From NCBI RefSeq assembly GCF_900100705.1, contig NZ_FNCH01000011.1:124001-188000 (forward strand): 64,000 nt of DNA. The letters run 5' to 3'. Below are positions 18,901 through 26,822 of this stretch, piece after piece. This stretch comes from Pedobacter terrae. Its GTDB lineage: Bacteria; Bacteroidota; Bacteroidia; Sphingobacteriales; Sphingobacteriaceae. The notes under the pieces were generated by a model. That model had not been told where the DNA came from, made no database searches, and worked only from the letters and a program-made list of their open reading frames with translations. Made by a program: the position numbers and the translations under genes. Position 1 is the first letter of the stretch, and each line of letters begins with the position of its first letter.

Positions 18901-18937
18901 GAGATAAAATCATACTAAAGAGTAGTTTTTTCATCAA
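15926..18937 (-). CDS. SusC/RagA family TonB-linked outer-membrane transporter
   Basis: TonB-dependent importer, 1003 residues, forming a complex with the SusD-like lipoprotein downstream. Signal peptide MMKKLLFSMILSLSVISFAF, then a carboxypeptidase-regulatory-like domain (residues 25-105, VITGKVTSASGPIPGVSV), TonB box/plug start near VVVGYGTQNKRDVTGSIAKV, plug signature IRVRGISSISASNQPLFVID and IESMEVLKDAASAAIYGARG, and a 22-strand barrel ending in the aromatic-rich ARTITFGVNIGL. No anti-sigma/sigma pair or hybrid two-component regulator is adjacent, and no glycoside hydrolase lies in the operon, so substrate and regulation are unknown. Confidence 0.96.
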   Translation of the reverse strand: MMKKLLFSMILSLSVISFAFAQGKVITGKVTSASGPIPGVSVFVKGSPANGTQSDATGAFKLSVADDAKTLVFSFIGYKAKEVPITGPTLNVNLEEENNTLSDVVVVGYGTQNKRDVTGSIAKVTAADFKDRPVPTIEGALQGKAPGVFINSGSGKLGQALQIRVRGISSISASNQPLFVIDGVPIVTEALGTYTEADNPLAAISPDDIESMEVLKDAASAAIYGARGSNGVVLITTKKGKQGRTNIDFGYYAGFSDPTKKGQFLNADQYRQLLDASFKYNNYDNGDYANAAEMWKDYTGTDDWTSNNNTSWVNEAFRRGHTQQYNLNINGGDAKTRFMLSGNFNNNDGIIVSNRYVRTGGRLSVDHTVSKILDVGGSINVSKVDNYRIPTDNAFSNPLQLNALPPLQPVRDASGQLNGSTVYYNSLIDYDNGKNLSTTYRTFANAYASLKITPDLVFRSEYGFDFNNLEEEQFLGSKTQDGGSTGGSSTDYMAKSINFNTNNTLNYTKTFNEKHNLNVLAGFAFQDTKFRYSSVTGTTLPSDNFTKIASAAVISAGESSETRHTFVSYLARLNYKYEDKYLLSASIRTDGSSRFGVNNRYGTFPAVSAGWIINQEDFLQTSTWLSLLKLRGSYGLTGNAEIGDFASRNLYRGVNYAGVGGTRPSQLGDPNLSWENTTNYNIGLDFGLFSDRISGTVEYYKKKTTDLLLNAPIAATNGFSSITQNIGDMQNRGFEFSINTRNFIGDFKWSTSFNISLNRNKVLRLVDDQPIYPGGRFLGRVAVGEPLGYFYGKAYAGVDPANGDALYYIDASRTATTNDYSIAQNQKLGDPNPKFFGGFGNHFSFKNFDLDVQAQFVSGNDIYNMAGVFQSANGDYFDNQTIDQLNYWTPTNTITNIPQPRFGEGNGTSPSSRWIQDGSYLRIKSVVFSYNIPKTFASKYKLQNVKLFASALNLFTITGYKGYDPEVNTPSGGNLQSDNIQLGHDFYTPPQARTITFGVNIGL

Positions 18938-19133
18938 ATTGTTAGTTTAGTTAGTAATGTTTAGAATGGTTAAGAATAATAATCTTAATATAATTAAAAA
19001 CATGTATAAAACCTGCAGGAATAAGATAAATAAGTTGAAAATTGAGGTAGCGGGATAAAAAAGCGAAACAAACTCAGGCTTAAGGTTGTTTCTACTTAAT
19101 AGAACACATTATTCAACATAAAAAATAACCCCT

Positions 19134-19319
19134 ATGGATAAGTTAGAATTAAAAGGAAAGTGGAACGAAATAAAAGGAAAAGTTAAACAAGCTTATGCTG
19201 ATTTGACCGACGACGATTTAAAACACGAAGAAGGGCAGGATGATGAGTTGTTGGGCAGACTGCAACAAAAAACAGGTAAAGGAAGAGACGAACTGGTAAA
19301 GTGGATAAACTCTTTATAA
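19134..19319 (+). CDS. CsbD family stress-associated protein
   Basis: 61 residues: [20 protein letters not shown], then [20 protein letters not shown] and [19 protein letters not shown]. This is the CsbD-like helical hairpin found in general stress regulons of many bacteria; small, acidic and probably unfolded or helical. Molecular role unknown. A terminator follows 15 bases after the stop codon, so it is likely transcribed alone. Confidence 0.93.
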   Translation: MDKLELKGKWNEIKGKVKQAYADLTDDDLKHEEGQDDELLGRLQQKTGKGRDELVKWINSL

Positions 19320-19334
19320 TATCTATTTAATAGT

Positions 19335-19370
19335 AAAACAGGCGATCAAAAAAATGGTCGCCTGTTTGTT
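19335..19370 (+). terminator. Terminator after csbD-like gene
   Basis: Ten-base arms AAACAGGCGA and TCGCCTGTTT around a loop rich in A, followed by GTTTTAAAAC. It separates csbD from the GH130 gene, whose ATG starts 15 bases further on. Confidence 0.85.
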
Positions 19371-19384
19371 TTAAAACATTTTTT

Positions 19385-20434
19385 ATGGCCGATATTGCCC
19401 AACGTTTTCCGCAAAACCCCATACTCGCACCTCGAAATCTGCCACCCAGCAGAGATGGACTAGAGATTGCCTGCCTTTTAAACCCCGGTGTTTTTACCTT
19501 TGAGGGAAAAATATGGTTACTCATCCGGGTAGCCGAAAGGCCTAAACAAACAGCGGGTATTATCTCTTTCCCTATTTTAACGCAAGCTGGTATAGAAATT
19601 CTGGCTGTTGAAGAAAACGATCCGCATGTAAATGCCACTGACCCCAGGGTAATTAACTACAAAGGGGCTGATTATTTAACGACCCTGTCGCATTTAAGAT
19701 TGGTTTGCAGTGATGATGGTATTCATTTTTATGAACCCGAAGGTTACCCTTTGTTACAGGGCGAAGGCAAAGACGAAACCTTTGGCATTGAAGATTGCCG
19801 CGTAGCCTTAATTGGCCAAACCTATTATTTAACTTATACGGCTGTTTCGGCGCATGGCGTGGGGGTAGGGCTGCGGACCACTACAGACTGGAAAAACTTC
19901 GGGCACCATGGTATGATCATCCCGCCACACAATAAAGACTGTGCAATATTTGAAGAACCGATTAATGGTAAATTTTACGCCCTGCACCGCCCCAGCAGTG
20001 TGGCTTTAGGAGGTAACTACATCTGGCTGGCCGAATCACCTGATGGGATCCATTGGGGCAAACACCAGTGTATCATCAAAACCAGGGCCAGCCTTTGGGA
20101 TAGTGTGCGTGTAGGTGCCGGTGCAGCACCCATTAAAACCACAGCCGGCTGGCTCGAAATTTACCACGGCGCCAACGAAAAACACCAGTATGGTTTGGGA
20201 GCTTTTTTAATGGATTTGAATGATCCGTCTAAAGTACTGGCGAGAACAGAAGATCCGATTATGTTTCCTCAGGAAGAATATGAATTACATGGTTTTTTTG
20301 GTGAGGTGGTATTTACCAATGGCCATTTGGTTAAGGGTGATGAATTGACCATTTATTATGGCGCAGCGGATGAGTTTGTGTGCGGGGCGAAGTTTTCGAT
20401 AGCGGAGATTTTGGGAGAATTGATCTATTTTTAA
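19385..20434 (+). CDS. Glycoside hydrolase family 130 protein (mannosyl phosphorylase type)
   Basis: 349 residues with a five-bladed beta-propeller pattern typical of GH130 enzymes, which cleave beta-mannosides by phosphorolysis (some members hydrolyse). Visible family points: NPGVFTFEGKIWLLIRVAER with the Arg near residue 58, the catalytic-Asp segment NATDPRV near residue 83, FGIEDCRVALIGQTYYLTYT near residue 135, KDCAIFEEPINGKFYALHRP near residue 180 and the late WLEIYHGAN segment near 260. No signal peptide, so cytoplasmic. It stands 65 bases after csbD behind a terminator. With the GH76 gene at 41 kb it hints at mannan use, but the two are 20 kb apart. Exact subfamily is not assignable by eye. 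Confidence 0.88.
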   Translation: MADIAQRFPQNPILAPRNLPPSRDGLEIACLLNPGVFTFEGKIWLLIRVAERPKQTAGIISFPILTQAGIEILAVEENDPHVNATDPRVINYKGADYLTTLSHLRLVCSDDGIHFYEPEGYPLLQGEGKDETFGIEDCRVALIGQTYYLTYTAVSAHGVGVGLRTTTDWKNFGHHGMIIPPHNKDCAIFEEPINGKFYALHRPSSVALGGNYIWLAESPDGIHWGKHQCIIKTRASLWDSVRVGAGAAPIKTTAGWLEIYHGANEKHQYGLGAFLMDLNDPSKVLARTEDPIMFPQEEYELHGFFGEVVFTNGHLVKGDELTIYYGAADEFVCGAKFSIAEILGELIYF

Positions 20435-20454
20435 TACTGTTTGTTTTTTAAATT

Positions 20455-20734
20455 TCAGGGATAAAACCTGACAAGATTGTCCATTGCCTTTGCGCTAATG
20501 CCTCCATATAAAGTGTGATAGCTACCGAACACGGCTATGGTGTGCTTTTTAATTTCTTCCCTGATTTTAAAGAATGGTGAACCCATTGCAATACCACAAG
20601 CCTTAGCCTCATTGCCATGGGCAATTACACACATCATTATTGTTCAGTACAATAACTGGAACGCCATCGTATTCTGGTTTAAATAACCGCTGGCAGCTTG
20701 CGTAGAAATTATTATAGTTTGCCAGTGCAAACAT
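20455..20734 (-). pseudogene. umuC (DNA polymerase V catalytic subunit) remnant
   Basis: Only the N-terminal part of a Y-family polymerase is left. Frame one from ATG at 20734 reads MFALANYNNFYASCQRLFKP then EYDGVPVIVLNNND, matching the UmuC start (normally MxALVDxNNFYASCERxF). A frameshift at about 20640 moves into CVIAHGNEAKACGIAMGSPF, then IREEIKKHTIAVFGSYHTLY, and the frame ends at 20455 after NLVRFYP. The palm catalytic part is gone. A umuD-like scrap lies just upstream. Confidence 0.85.
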
Positions 20735-20851
20735 GATTTTGCTTTGAATGCGGTTTGCAAGTCTAGGTAACTTCCCTAAATACAGTAATGCTTCTACCAG
20801 TTATATTTAAGCAAGCATCTAAACTATTATGAGGCATAAATAGGTGCAATC

Positions 20852-21030
20852 TTATTTAATAAACAGCTTCCTGGTGAGCCATTCTCTCTCTGCCGGGCAA
20901 ACAATTAGCATTCCCGAAGTTACCTGAACTGATTTATCTACTACTGGGATACTGCCTTTCATAATTCCAAAATACCGCATGTGGTCATCACAACCATTTT
21001 TAATTGCCTCACTGATAAAGTAGTCACATC
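20852..21030 (-). pseudogene. umuD-like remnant
   Basis: Minus-strand frame reading YFISEAIKNGCDDHMRYFGI, then MKGSIPVVDKSVQVTSGMLI, then VCPAEREWLTRKLFIK and a stop. This resembles the S24 peptidase core of UmuD (GDILVVDKSV ... SGMLIV ... EWLVRKL). The N-terminus with the autocleavage site and the C-terminus are not recognisable. Its position just upstream of the umuC remnant supports a decayed umuDC operon. Confidence 0.6.
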
Positions 21031-21253
21031 GTTATTGACCATTTTTAGGTAGCTAATAATTTAAAAACACTCATCGATTACGATCTTCATAAGCTAATTC
21101 AGATGATTCGGGCATTCAGTACAATTTGCCTGCATGGAAATATTTCTTTACCAAGTGTATTAGCGTGTTTTTGAACACAAGAAAAGTAGATTCGAACACT
21201 TGGGTAGAATTCGATTAACTGAAATTTGCATCAGAAATCAATGATAAGTAAAT

Positions 21254-22234
21254 ATGAAAATAGTTGTGACAGGTTCATTAGGAAATATCAGTAAGCCGCT
21301 TGTGTTGCTATTGATTGAACAAGGACATCAGGTTACTGTAATCAGCAGCTCGGGCGCTAGGAAAGCAGCAATAGAGCAGTTAGGTGCAAAGGCTGCGATT
21401 GGGGACTTAGAGGATCGCATTTTTTTAACCAAAACTTTTGAGGGGCATGATGCTGCATACTGTATGATTCCGCCCTTCAATTTTTTTGGGGATCAGACAC
21501 TTGATTATCAGAAACAGGCATTAAACATCAGCACAAATTATGTTCAGGCGATTCAGAACGCGGGAATAAAAAAAGTAATACAGCTGAGCAGTGTTGGTGC
21601 CGAAAAGCCCACTGGGGCAGGGGTCTTGGTTTTTCACCACATTGCAGAAAACGTTTTTAAACAACTTCCTCAAGACGTCACTGTTACCCATCTTCGCCCG
21701 GGATCCTTCGATTATAATTTATATGCCTTTGTGGACATGGTTAAGGGAAAAGGTTTTTTGGAAGGTATTATCGGTAAATTACTTTACTTGAGGCATTATG
21801 GCCTGAAAGGACTTTTTAAAGGATATTCAGGAATTATATTATCGAATTACGGTGAAACCGACAAAATTGCCTGGGTATCGCCCTTAGACATTGCATCCGC
21901 CATTGCCGAGGAAATTAATGCTCAGCAAGGCGGAAAGAAAGTAAGATATGTTGCCAGTGAAGAACTCACCTGCCAGGAAATAGCCACTGTTTTGGGAAAC
22001 GCCATCGGCAAGCCATACTTAAAATGGGTGCTTATCAGTGATAAGCAAATGAGTGATGCATTTATGGAAATAGGGGCATCAGCCAAAATCGCCAATGAAT
22101 TTACTGAAATGAATGCGGCGATGCATAATGGTAGCCTGTTTGAGGATTACTTCAAAAACAGGCCAGCTATTTTGGGTAAAATAAAAATGAATGATTTTGC
22201 GAAAGAATTCGCATTGAAATATAAAGCGCAATGA
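21254..22234 (+). CDS. NmrA-like NAD(P)-binding atypical SDR protein
   Basis: 326 residues with an N-terminal Rossmann fold: VVTGSLGNISKPLVLLLIEQ (glycine motif variant GxxGxxS), then VTVISSSGARKAAIEQLGAK and IGDLEDRIFLTKTFEGHDAA, the pattern of NmrA/HSCARG-type redox-sensing reductases, and IQLSSVGAEKPTGAGVLVFH. Its stop overlaps the start of the next gene by 4 bases (ATGA), showing translational coupling with the DUF2147 protein; the AraC regulator follows. So NmrA-DUF2147-AraC form a small operon. Substrate unknown. Confidence 0.9.
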   Translation: MKIVVTGSLGNISKPLVLLLIEQGHQVTVISSSGARKAAIEQLGAKAAIGDLEDRIFLTKTFEGHDAAYCMIPPFNFFGDQTLDYQKQALNISTNYVQAIQNAGIKKVIQLSSVGAEKPTGAGVLVFHHIAENVFKQLPQDVTVTHLRPGSFDYNLYAFVDMVKGKGFLEGIIGKLLYLRHYGLKGLFKGYSGIILSNYGETDKIAWVSPLDIASAIAEEINAQQGGKKVRYVASEELTCQEIATVLGNAIGKPYLKWVLISDKQMSDAFMEIGASAKIANEFTEMNAAMHNGSLFEDYFKNRPAILGKIKMNDFAKEFALKYKAQ

Positions 22235-22683
22235 GACATCTATTTCTGACAATTCTATTTCTAAATTTTTCTACAATGTTGTTTTCACAAACAAAAGCCG
22301 ATGATATTGTTGGTGTATGGTACAGTCCGGTAAAAGAGGGTAATGTACAGATATTTAAGAGCGGCAAAAGTTATTATGGCAAACTAACCTATTTAAAACA
22401 TGCTGTTGATAATGATGGAAAACTTGTTTTAGACGTCAATAATCCAGACAAAGAAAAACGGAAACTGCCCTTGGTAGGAATTTTCTTGTTAAAAGAAATT
22501 ACATTCAATGATAAAAAGAATAACTGGAAGGGAAAGCTATATGATTATGATGGGAAGGGAAATACCTACGATTCTTATCTTGCCATTACCAAAAACGGCA
22601 GCCTCAATATCAAAGGCTTTTGGGGCCTTTCTTTCTTCGGATTAAATCCGGGATTGACTTTGGAAAGAGTTGATAAAGAATAA
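22231..22683 (+). CDS. DUF2147 family secreted protein
   Basis: 150 residues; signal peptide MRHLFLTILFLNFSTMLFS. The mature protein has the DUF2147 layout: ADDIVGVWYSPVKEGNVQIF at its start, DVNNPDKEKRKLPLVGIFLL in the middle and DYDGKGNTYDSYLAITKNGS, GFWGLSFFGLNPGLTLERV at the end. Small beta-barrel family, lipocalin-like by fold prediction, with unknown role in the periplasm. Starts on an ATGA overlap with the NmrA gene. Confidence 0.92.
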   Translation: MRHLFLTILFLNFSTMLFSQTKADDIVGVWYSPVKEGNVQIFKSGKSYYGKLTYLKHAVDNDGKLVLDVNNPDKEKRKLPLVGIFLLKEITFNDKKNNWKGKLYDYDGKGNTYDSYLAITKNGSLNIKGFWGLSFFGLNPGLTLERVDKE

Positions 22684-22714
22684 TCTTATATTTAGAACTT
22701 GTAAGCTAACCGGA

Positions 22715-23635
22715 ATGATTTTGCAGCAGCCATACAGAATAAAAACAATTAAAGAATACCATAAAATATTAGGTATAGCCCCCCCTGAGCATCCTATGGT
22801 TAGTGTTATAAATCTAGCTGAAATAACACCTTATAGGAGTGAAGAAAGTATTAAGGTGGTGTTCGACTTTTATATGATCTCACTCAAAAAGGTAGAGGCT
22901 GGAGATGTAGTGTATGGCTATGGACAGCAAAAATATGATTTCGACGACGGCATATTGTTTTTCATGTCCCCTAATCAGATATTTTCATTCAAAGCAGATG
23001 ATAGCTTCAAGAGTACAGGGAGTATGCTGCTCATTCATCCTGACTTCCTGTGGGGAAATCCGTTAGCCAAAACCATTAAAAGATATGAGTTTTTCAACTA
23101 TGCAATAAATGAAGCGCTATTTGTTTCTGAAAAAGAAGAAATTGTATTAAAAAGTTTTATCAGTAATATTGAGCGGGAATATCATTCACACATCGATAAA
23201 TTCAGTGAGTCGATCATTATCTCTCAGATTGAATCGTTGCTCAGTTATTCCAATCGGTTTTATATGCGCCAGTTTCTTACCCGTAAAATATCTGGAAATC
23301 AAATCCTGGATAAACTGGAAAAAATTCTTGACGACTATTTCAATAATGAAGACATCATCAATAAAGGATTGCCTACCGTAGCCTACATTGCGGCACTTCT
23401 CCATTGTTCTCCAAATTATCTGAGTGGAATTTTGAAGGCCCTTACCGGTCAGAATACACAACAGCACATTCACGAAAAGATTATTGAAAAAGCAAAAGAA
23501 AAACTTTCCACTACTACACTTACAATTGGAGAAATTGCTTTTGCGCTAGGATTCGACTATCCCCAATCGTTTAGCAAATTATTTAAAAGTAAAACAGATC
23601 TAACTCCTGTTGAGTTCCGTGCGTCTTTCAATTAA
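22715..23635 (+). CDS. AraC family transcriptional regulator (copy 1)
   Basis: 306 residues from the ATG at 22715, chosen because it aligns with the start of the paralogue at 24067-24978 (MEIVTINSITTYHRF); an earlier ATG at 22670 lies inside the DUF2147 gene. The N-terminal part is a cupin-like sensing domain with YGYGQQKYDFDDGILFFMSP; the C-terminal 100 residues are the double helix-turn-helix with VAYIAALLHCSPNYLSGILK and IGEIAFALGFDYPQSFSKLF. It probably controls the upstream reductase operon. The close paralogue faces it tail to tail. Confidence 0.93.
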   Translation: MILQQPYRIKTIKEYHKILGIAPPEHPMVSVINLAEITPYRSEESIKVVFDFYMISLKKVEAGDVVYGYGQQKYDFDDGILFFMSPNQIFSFKADDSFKSTGSMLLIHPDFLWGNPLAKTIKRYEFFNYAINEALFVSEKEEIVLKSFISNIEREYHSHIDKFSESIIISQIESLLSYSNRFYMRQFLTRKISGNQILDKLEKILDDYFNNEDIINKGLPTVAYIAALLHCSPNYLSGILKALTGQNTQQHIHEKIIEKAKEKLSTTTLTIGEIAFALGFDYPQSFSKLFKSKTDLTPVEFRASFN

Positions 23636-24066
23636 TTTTTAATTATTGCTCACTTTATGCGCAATGCAATTTTAAAATCAGATGCTTTACTTACTAGGGC
23701 AGTGGCCACAGCGGCTATAACTGCCACCTTATATACAGGCTAGATTGGTATCCTGTTTGTTAAGATCATTTTACACTTCCTGGTTATTATCTCAGGACTA
23801 TTCGATCAGGATTTTTTTTATTTTTTATATTTGCTTTGGTAGGCTACAGGAAGCTTTTCAGTCATTAAACAATTTCCAGAAGAAAGTATCGCGAAATGGC
23901 TGTCCGTAACTGCGGTTTTAATATCTGCGTAATAAACTACTTTTTCCCCTTGTCTAAAATGAAATAAGGTGCTGTGGAAGGAATATTTTGCTTTTGGTTT
24001 CTGTTTGGCCGGAAGTGTAGGTGTGAATTTGGAACATATCTGTTTTGAGCTGCTCAGTAACCATTT
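23636..24066. other. Intergenic gap between convergent AraC genes
   Basis: About 430 bases with no supported gene. A short frame starting at 23657 (MRNAILKSDALLTRAVATAA) stops after 28 codons and resembles no family I know. T-rich runs near 23810-23830 could end transcripts from either side, but no good hairpin is seen. Confidence 0.4.
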
Positions 24067-24978
24067 TTAATTGAATGATTTCCTAAACTCCAGTGGCGAA
24101 GAGTTAGTCTTCATTTTAAAAAATTTACTGAAAGACTGAGGATGCTCAAAACCAAGCTCATAGGCAATCTCACTCACTGAAAGACTGGTTACGGATAATT
24201 TGGCCTTAGCCTTTTCAATAAGTTTATGATGTATGTGTTCCTGAATATTTTTACCGGTGAGCTGTTTTAACATACTGCTTAAATAGTCGGATGAAACATT
24301 CATGGCATCTGCAACGGTTTTCACCGACAGTAAACCAGCTTCCTGATATTTTTCAGAAGAGAAATAACCATTTAGAAAATTCTCCACCTTGGTGAGCATT
24401 TGGTGGCTGCTGATTTTTCTGGTAATAAACTGCCGGTTGTAAAATCGTTCGCAGTATTTCAGCAATAGTTCAATTTGCGATATGATCAAACCTTGCGAAA
24501 AGACATCGATATTATCATGGTATTCCTGCTTAATACTTTCAAAAATATTAAGTATACTGGTTTCTTCCTTACTGGAGAGAAAAAGCGCTTCATGAATGGA
24601 ATAATCAAAAAAAGAATATTTTTTTATATCGTGCGCAAGGGTAGATCCCCATAAAAAATCAGGGTGAATCTGCAACAGGAACCCGGATCCGCCGGTTGGC
24701 GAACCCGGATCTCTTTCTATCCGTAAAACCTGGCCTGGCGCAATGAAAGACATCAGCCCTTCATCAAAATCATAAATTTGCTGTCCGTAGTGCAGTTTTG
24801 CGCCGATATCACGCTTTAAAGCAATCGAATAAAAATCCATAACAATATTTACCGTCTTTGCATCATCCGGAAATTGCAACAGGGAATAATCAACAAGACT
24901 GATTAAAGGATGTTCAGGTTTAGGAAGTCCTCTGAAACGGTGGTATGTTGTAATCGAGTTTATGGTAACGATTTCCAT
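24067..24978 (-). CDS. AraC family transcriptional regulator (copy 2)
   Basis: 303 residues, clearly paralogous to the regulator at 22715-23635 over its full length: both share PEHP near residue 20, YGQQ(I/K)YDFD(E/D)G, LLQIHPDFLWGSTLAHDIKK versus LLIHPDFLWGNPLAKTIKR, and the RFYNRQFITRKIS linker. The C-terminal AraC domain has VADAMNVSSDYLSSMLKQLT and VSEIAYELGFEHPQSFSKFF. It is the last gene of the SDR-SnoaL-AraC minus-strand unit, 69 bases after the SnoaL gene. Likely regulator of that unit. Confidence 0.93.
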   Translation of the reverse strand: MEIVTINSITTYHRFRGLPKPEHPLISLVDYSLLQFPDDAKTVNIVMDFYSIALKRDIGAKLHYGQQIYDFDEGLMSFIAPGQVLRIERDPGSPTGGSGFLLQIHPDFLWGSTLAHDIKKYSFFDYSIHEALFLSSKEETSILNIFESIKQEYHDNIDVFSQGLIISQIELLLKYCERFYNRQFITRKISSHQMLTKVENFLNGYFSSEKYQEAGLLSVKTVADAMNVSSDYLSSMLKQLTGKNIQEHIHHKLIEKAKAKLSVTSLSVSEIAYELGFEHPQSFSKFFKMKTNSSPLEFRKSFN

Positions 24979-25047
24979 AGATGCAAATTAAGCTTTATTT
25001 ACCTATTGTATATCAAACAGTTTGAAAATATAACCTGATTCGTAAAA

Positions 25048-25503
25048 CTATTCAGTTATGTTCAAAGATTGGCTGCTGGTCAAAAGTCCGAACCAATCCT
25101 CCAGATGCCAGGTATGGGTAAGCTTGCCATCCTTTAAATGATGAAATTCGTGCAACGACACCGATACTTTTTGCTGAGTGGGCGGAATCCCCATAAGTTC
25201 GTTAACGTGCGTAAAATTCATAGATGCCCTTACGGCAGCCCGTTCGTGGGTTCCGAAAATTTCGTGAATCACCACCTCAATATCAGGACAGGCTTCAAAA
25301 AGATAGGTCATCATATCCTGAAGACCTTTCGGACCATCGGCCTGGCCGGGAGCCAGCGGAATGTCTTTCCAGTCTGGCATACAGATTTCATCGAGTATGG
25401 CCGTATCCTTCATATTGAAGGCACCGTAAAATTTCCTGATCGTATCTATCTCTGATTTTGTTAAGGCTTTTACCAAATCACTTTCCTTATTTTTCAATTT
25501 CAT
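25048..25503 (-). CDS. SnoaL-like ester cyclase / nuclear-transport-factor-2 fold protein
   Basis: 151 residues with the SnoaL polyketide-cyclase-like pattern: IRKFYGAFNMKDTAILDEIC at residues 20-40, WKDIPLAPGQADGPKGLQDM, FEACPDIEVVIHEIFGTHER, RASMNFTHVNELMGIPPTQQ and the His/Trp-rich HTWHLEDWFGLL near the end. Members of this fold act on many small ketones or esters, and many are uncharacterised. It starts 7 bases after the SDR stop, so the two are co-translated; the AraC gene follows. Confidence 0.88.
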   Translation of the reverse strand: MKLKNKESDLVKALTKSEIDTIRKFYGAFNMKDTAILDEICMPDWKDIPLAPGQADGPKGLQDMMTYLFEACPDIEVVIHEIFGTHERAAVRASMNFTHVNELMGIPPTQQKVSVSLHEFHHLKDGKLTHTWHLEDWFGLLTSSQSLNITE

Positions 25504-25510
25504 ACCCCTA

Positions 25511-26275
25511 TTAAAGATTAGAACCTCCTGAAATTTCTATTCTCTGGGCATTAATCCAACCCGCGGCATCACTGCATAAAAAAGCAACTACTCCTCCAAT
25601 ATCTTCAGGAAGACCGACTCTGCCCAAAGCAGTTTGTGATGCCAGATATCTGTTCATTTCTGCATTGTCGCGAACAGCACCGCCCATAATGTCGGTTTCA
25701 ATCGCTCCAGGTGCTATCACATTCACTCTGATATTTTTCTTCCCCAATTCCTGAGCCTGATATTTTGTTAATGTTTCCATAGCACCTTTTAATGCGGCAT
25801 AAGCTGCAAAACCAGGTGTAGCAAAGCGTGTAAGACCCGAAGAAACATTTACAATGCCACCGAATGGATTCATTTTTGGTAAAAGCTTTTGTGTCAGGAA
25901 AAATGGCCCCCTAAGATGTACATTTTCCATTTCCGCAAACTGCTCTTCGGTTAAGTTTTCAAATGTTGCATAATGGATAAAACCAGCATTATTGATTAGA
26001 AAATCAAATCCGTCTGCGTTTAATTGAGACTGTAATGCTGATATGAAAGTTTTTGTGAAGTCATCAAAACCTGAAGGATCTGAAACATCAAGCTTCAAAG
26101 CAATTCCCCTTTGTCCAAGTTTTTCAATTTGTTTTACTACTTCTTCTGCAGCTTCTTTCTGGCTGTTGTAGGTTAAAACGATATCCAATCCATTTTTAGC
26201 TAGATTAAGGACCATATCTTTACCTAAACCACGGCTTCCACCTGTAACTACTGCAATTTTGTTTTGAGCTAACAT
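25511..26275 (-). CDS. SDR family NAD(P)-dependent oxidoreductase
   Basis: Classical short-chain dehydrogenase, about 254 residues from the ATG at 26275 (MLAQNKIAVVTGGSRGLGKD); an in-frame ATG 30 bases upstream would add ten residues with no fold role. Cofactor motif TGGSRGLG near residue 11, NNAG near residue 90, catalytic Ser in NVSSGLTRFATPG and the YAALK motif (Tyr/Lys) near residue 160, then VIAPGAIETD and the C-terminal GRVGLPEDIGGVVAFLCSDA. First gene of the SDR-SnoaL-AraC unit. Substrate unknown. Confidence 0.93.
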   Translation of the reverse strand: MLAQNKIAVVTGGSRGLGKDMVLNLAKNGLDIVLTYNSQKEAAEEVVKQIEKLGQRGIALKLDVSDPSGFDDFTKTFISALQSQLNADGFDFLINNAGFIHYATFENLTEEQFAEMENVHLRGPFFLTQKLLPKMNPFGGIVNVSSGLTRFATPGFAAYAALKGAMETLTKYQAQELGKKNIRVNVIAPGAIETDIMGGAVRDNAEMNRYLASQTALGRVGLPEDIGGVVAFLCSDAAGWINAQRIEISGGSNL

Positions 26276-26305
26276 ACTTTTGTTTTTATGATTAATATGA
26301 AACAA

Positions 26306-26749
26306 AGGTATGCTGACAATTAAACGGGAAAGTAGCCATAACCTATCTGTTCGTAGCCGAAACCTACCACATTAACTATTTTGTTTTTTTAAAAATATTT
26401 TTGACTGGCCGGCAAGGAGCGGTTTTAAACAGGCCACTAAAAATCTGTGAATGAAAATGCACTTTATCCTGGTTAATGTTATTTACAATATAAGATAAAT
26501 GCTAAACCTTATTATTTAGAAAAAAGTACCGTTAGGGAGACCTGAAAGATGTGTTGGATAGCGTTTAGTAACAAGGTGGAAAGTTGGAGATCTGTCTGGA
26601 TGTATATGAGCAGATCAGGAAATAGCTTTTTAAAACTTTTGCCAACCTAAGCCCGATAACCATCTTTTGCAGCAGATAAACCTGTCAAAGTAATCTTCGG
26701 TTCTTGGTAATTTAGCAAAACAACTGGCTCTATTACGGCACCAAAATAA
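26306..26749. other. Intergenic region, nothing recognised
   Basis: About 440 bases between the SDR operon start and the nuclease terminator. The right-hand side of the SDR promoter must lie here, but no clear TTG/TAnnTTTG pair or gene could be supported on either strand. Confidence 0.4.
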
Positions 26750-26784
26750 CAACAGCCATATCATTTTTAATGATACGGCTGTTA
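26750..26784 (-). terminator. Terminator of the nuclease gene
   Basis: Inverted repeat with arms AACAGCCATATCATT and AATGATACGGCTGTT (one G:T-type mismatch), 40 bases after the stop of the minus-strand nuclease gene and followed on that strand by a short T-rich tract. Confidence 0.7.
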
Positions 26785-26822
26785 TGGTATTAAATGCGCT
26801 TATGCTCGGGTGTTTATTTAAA

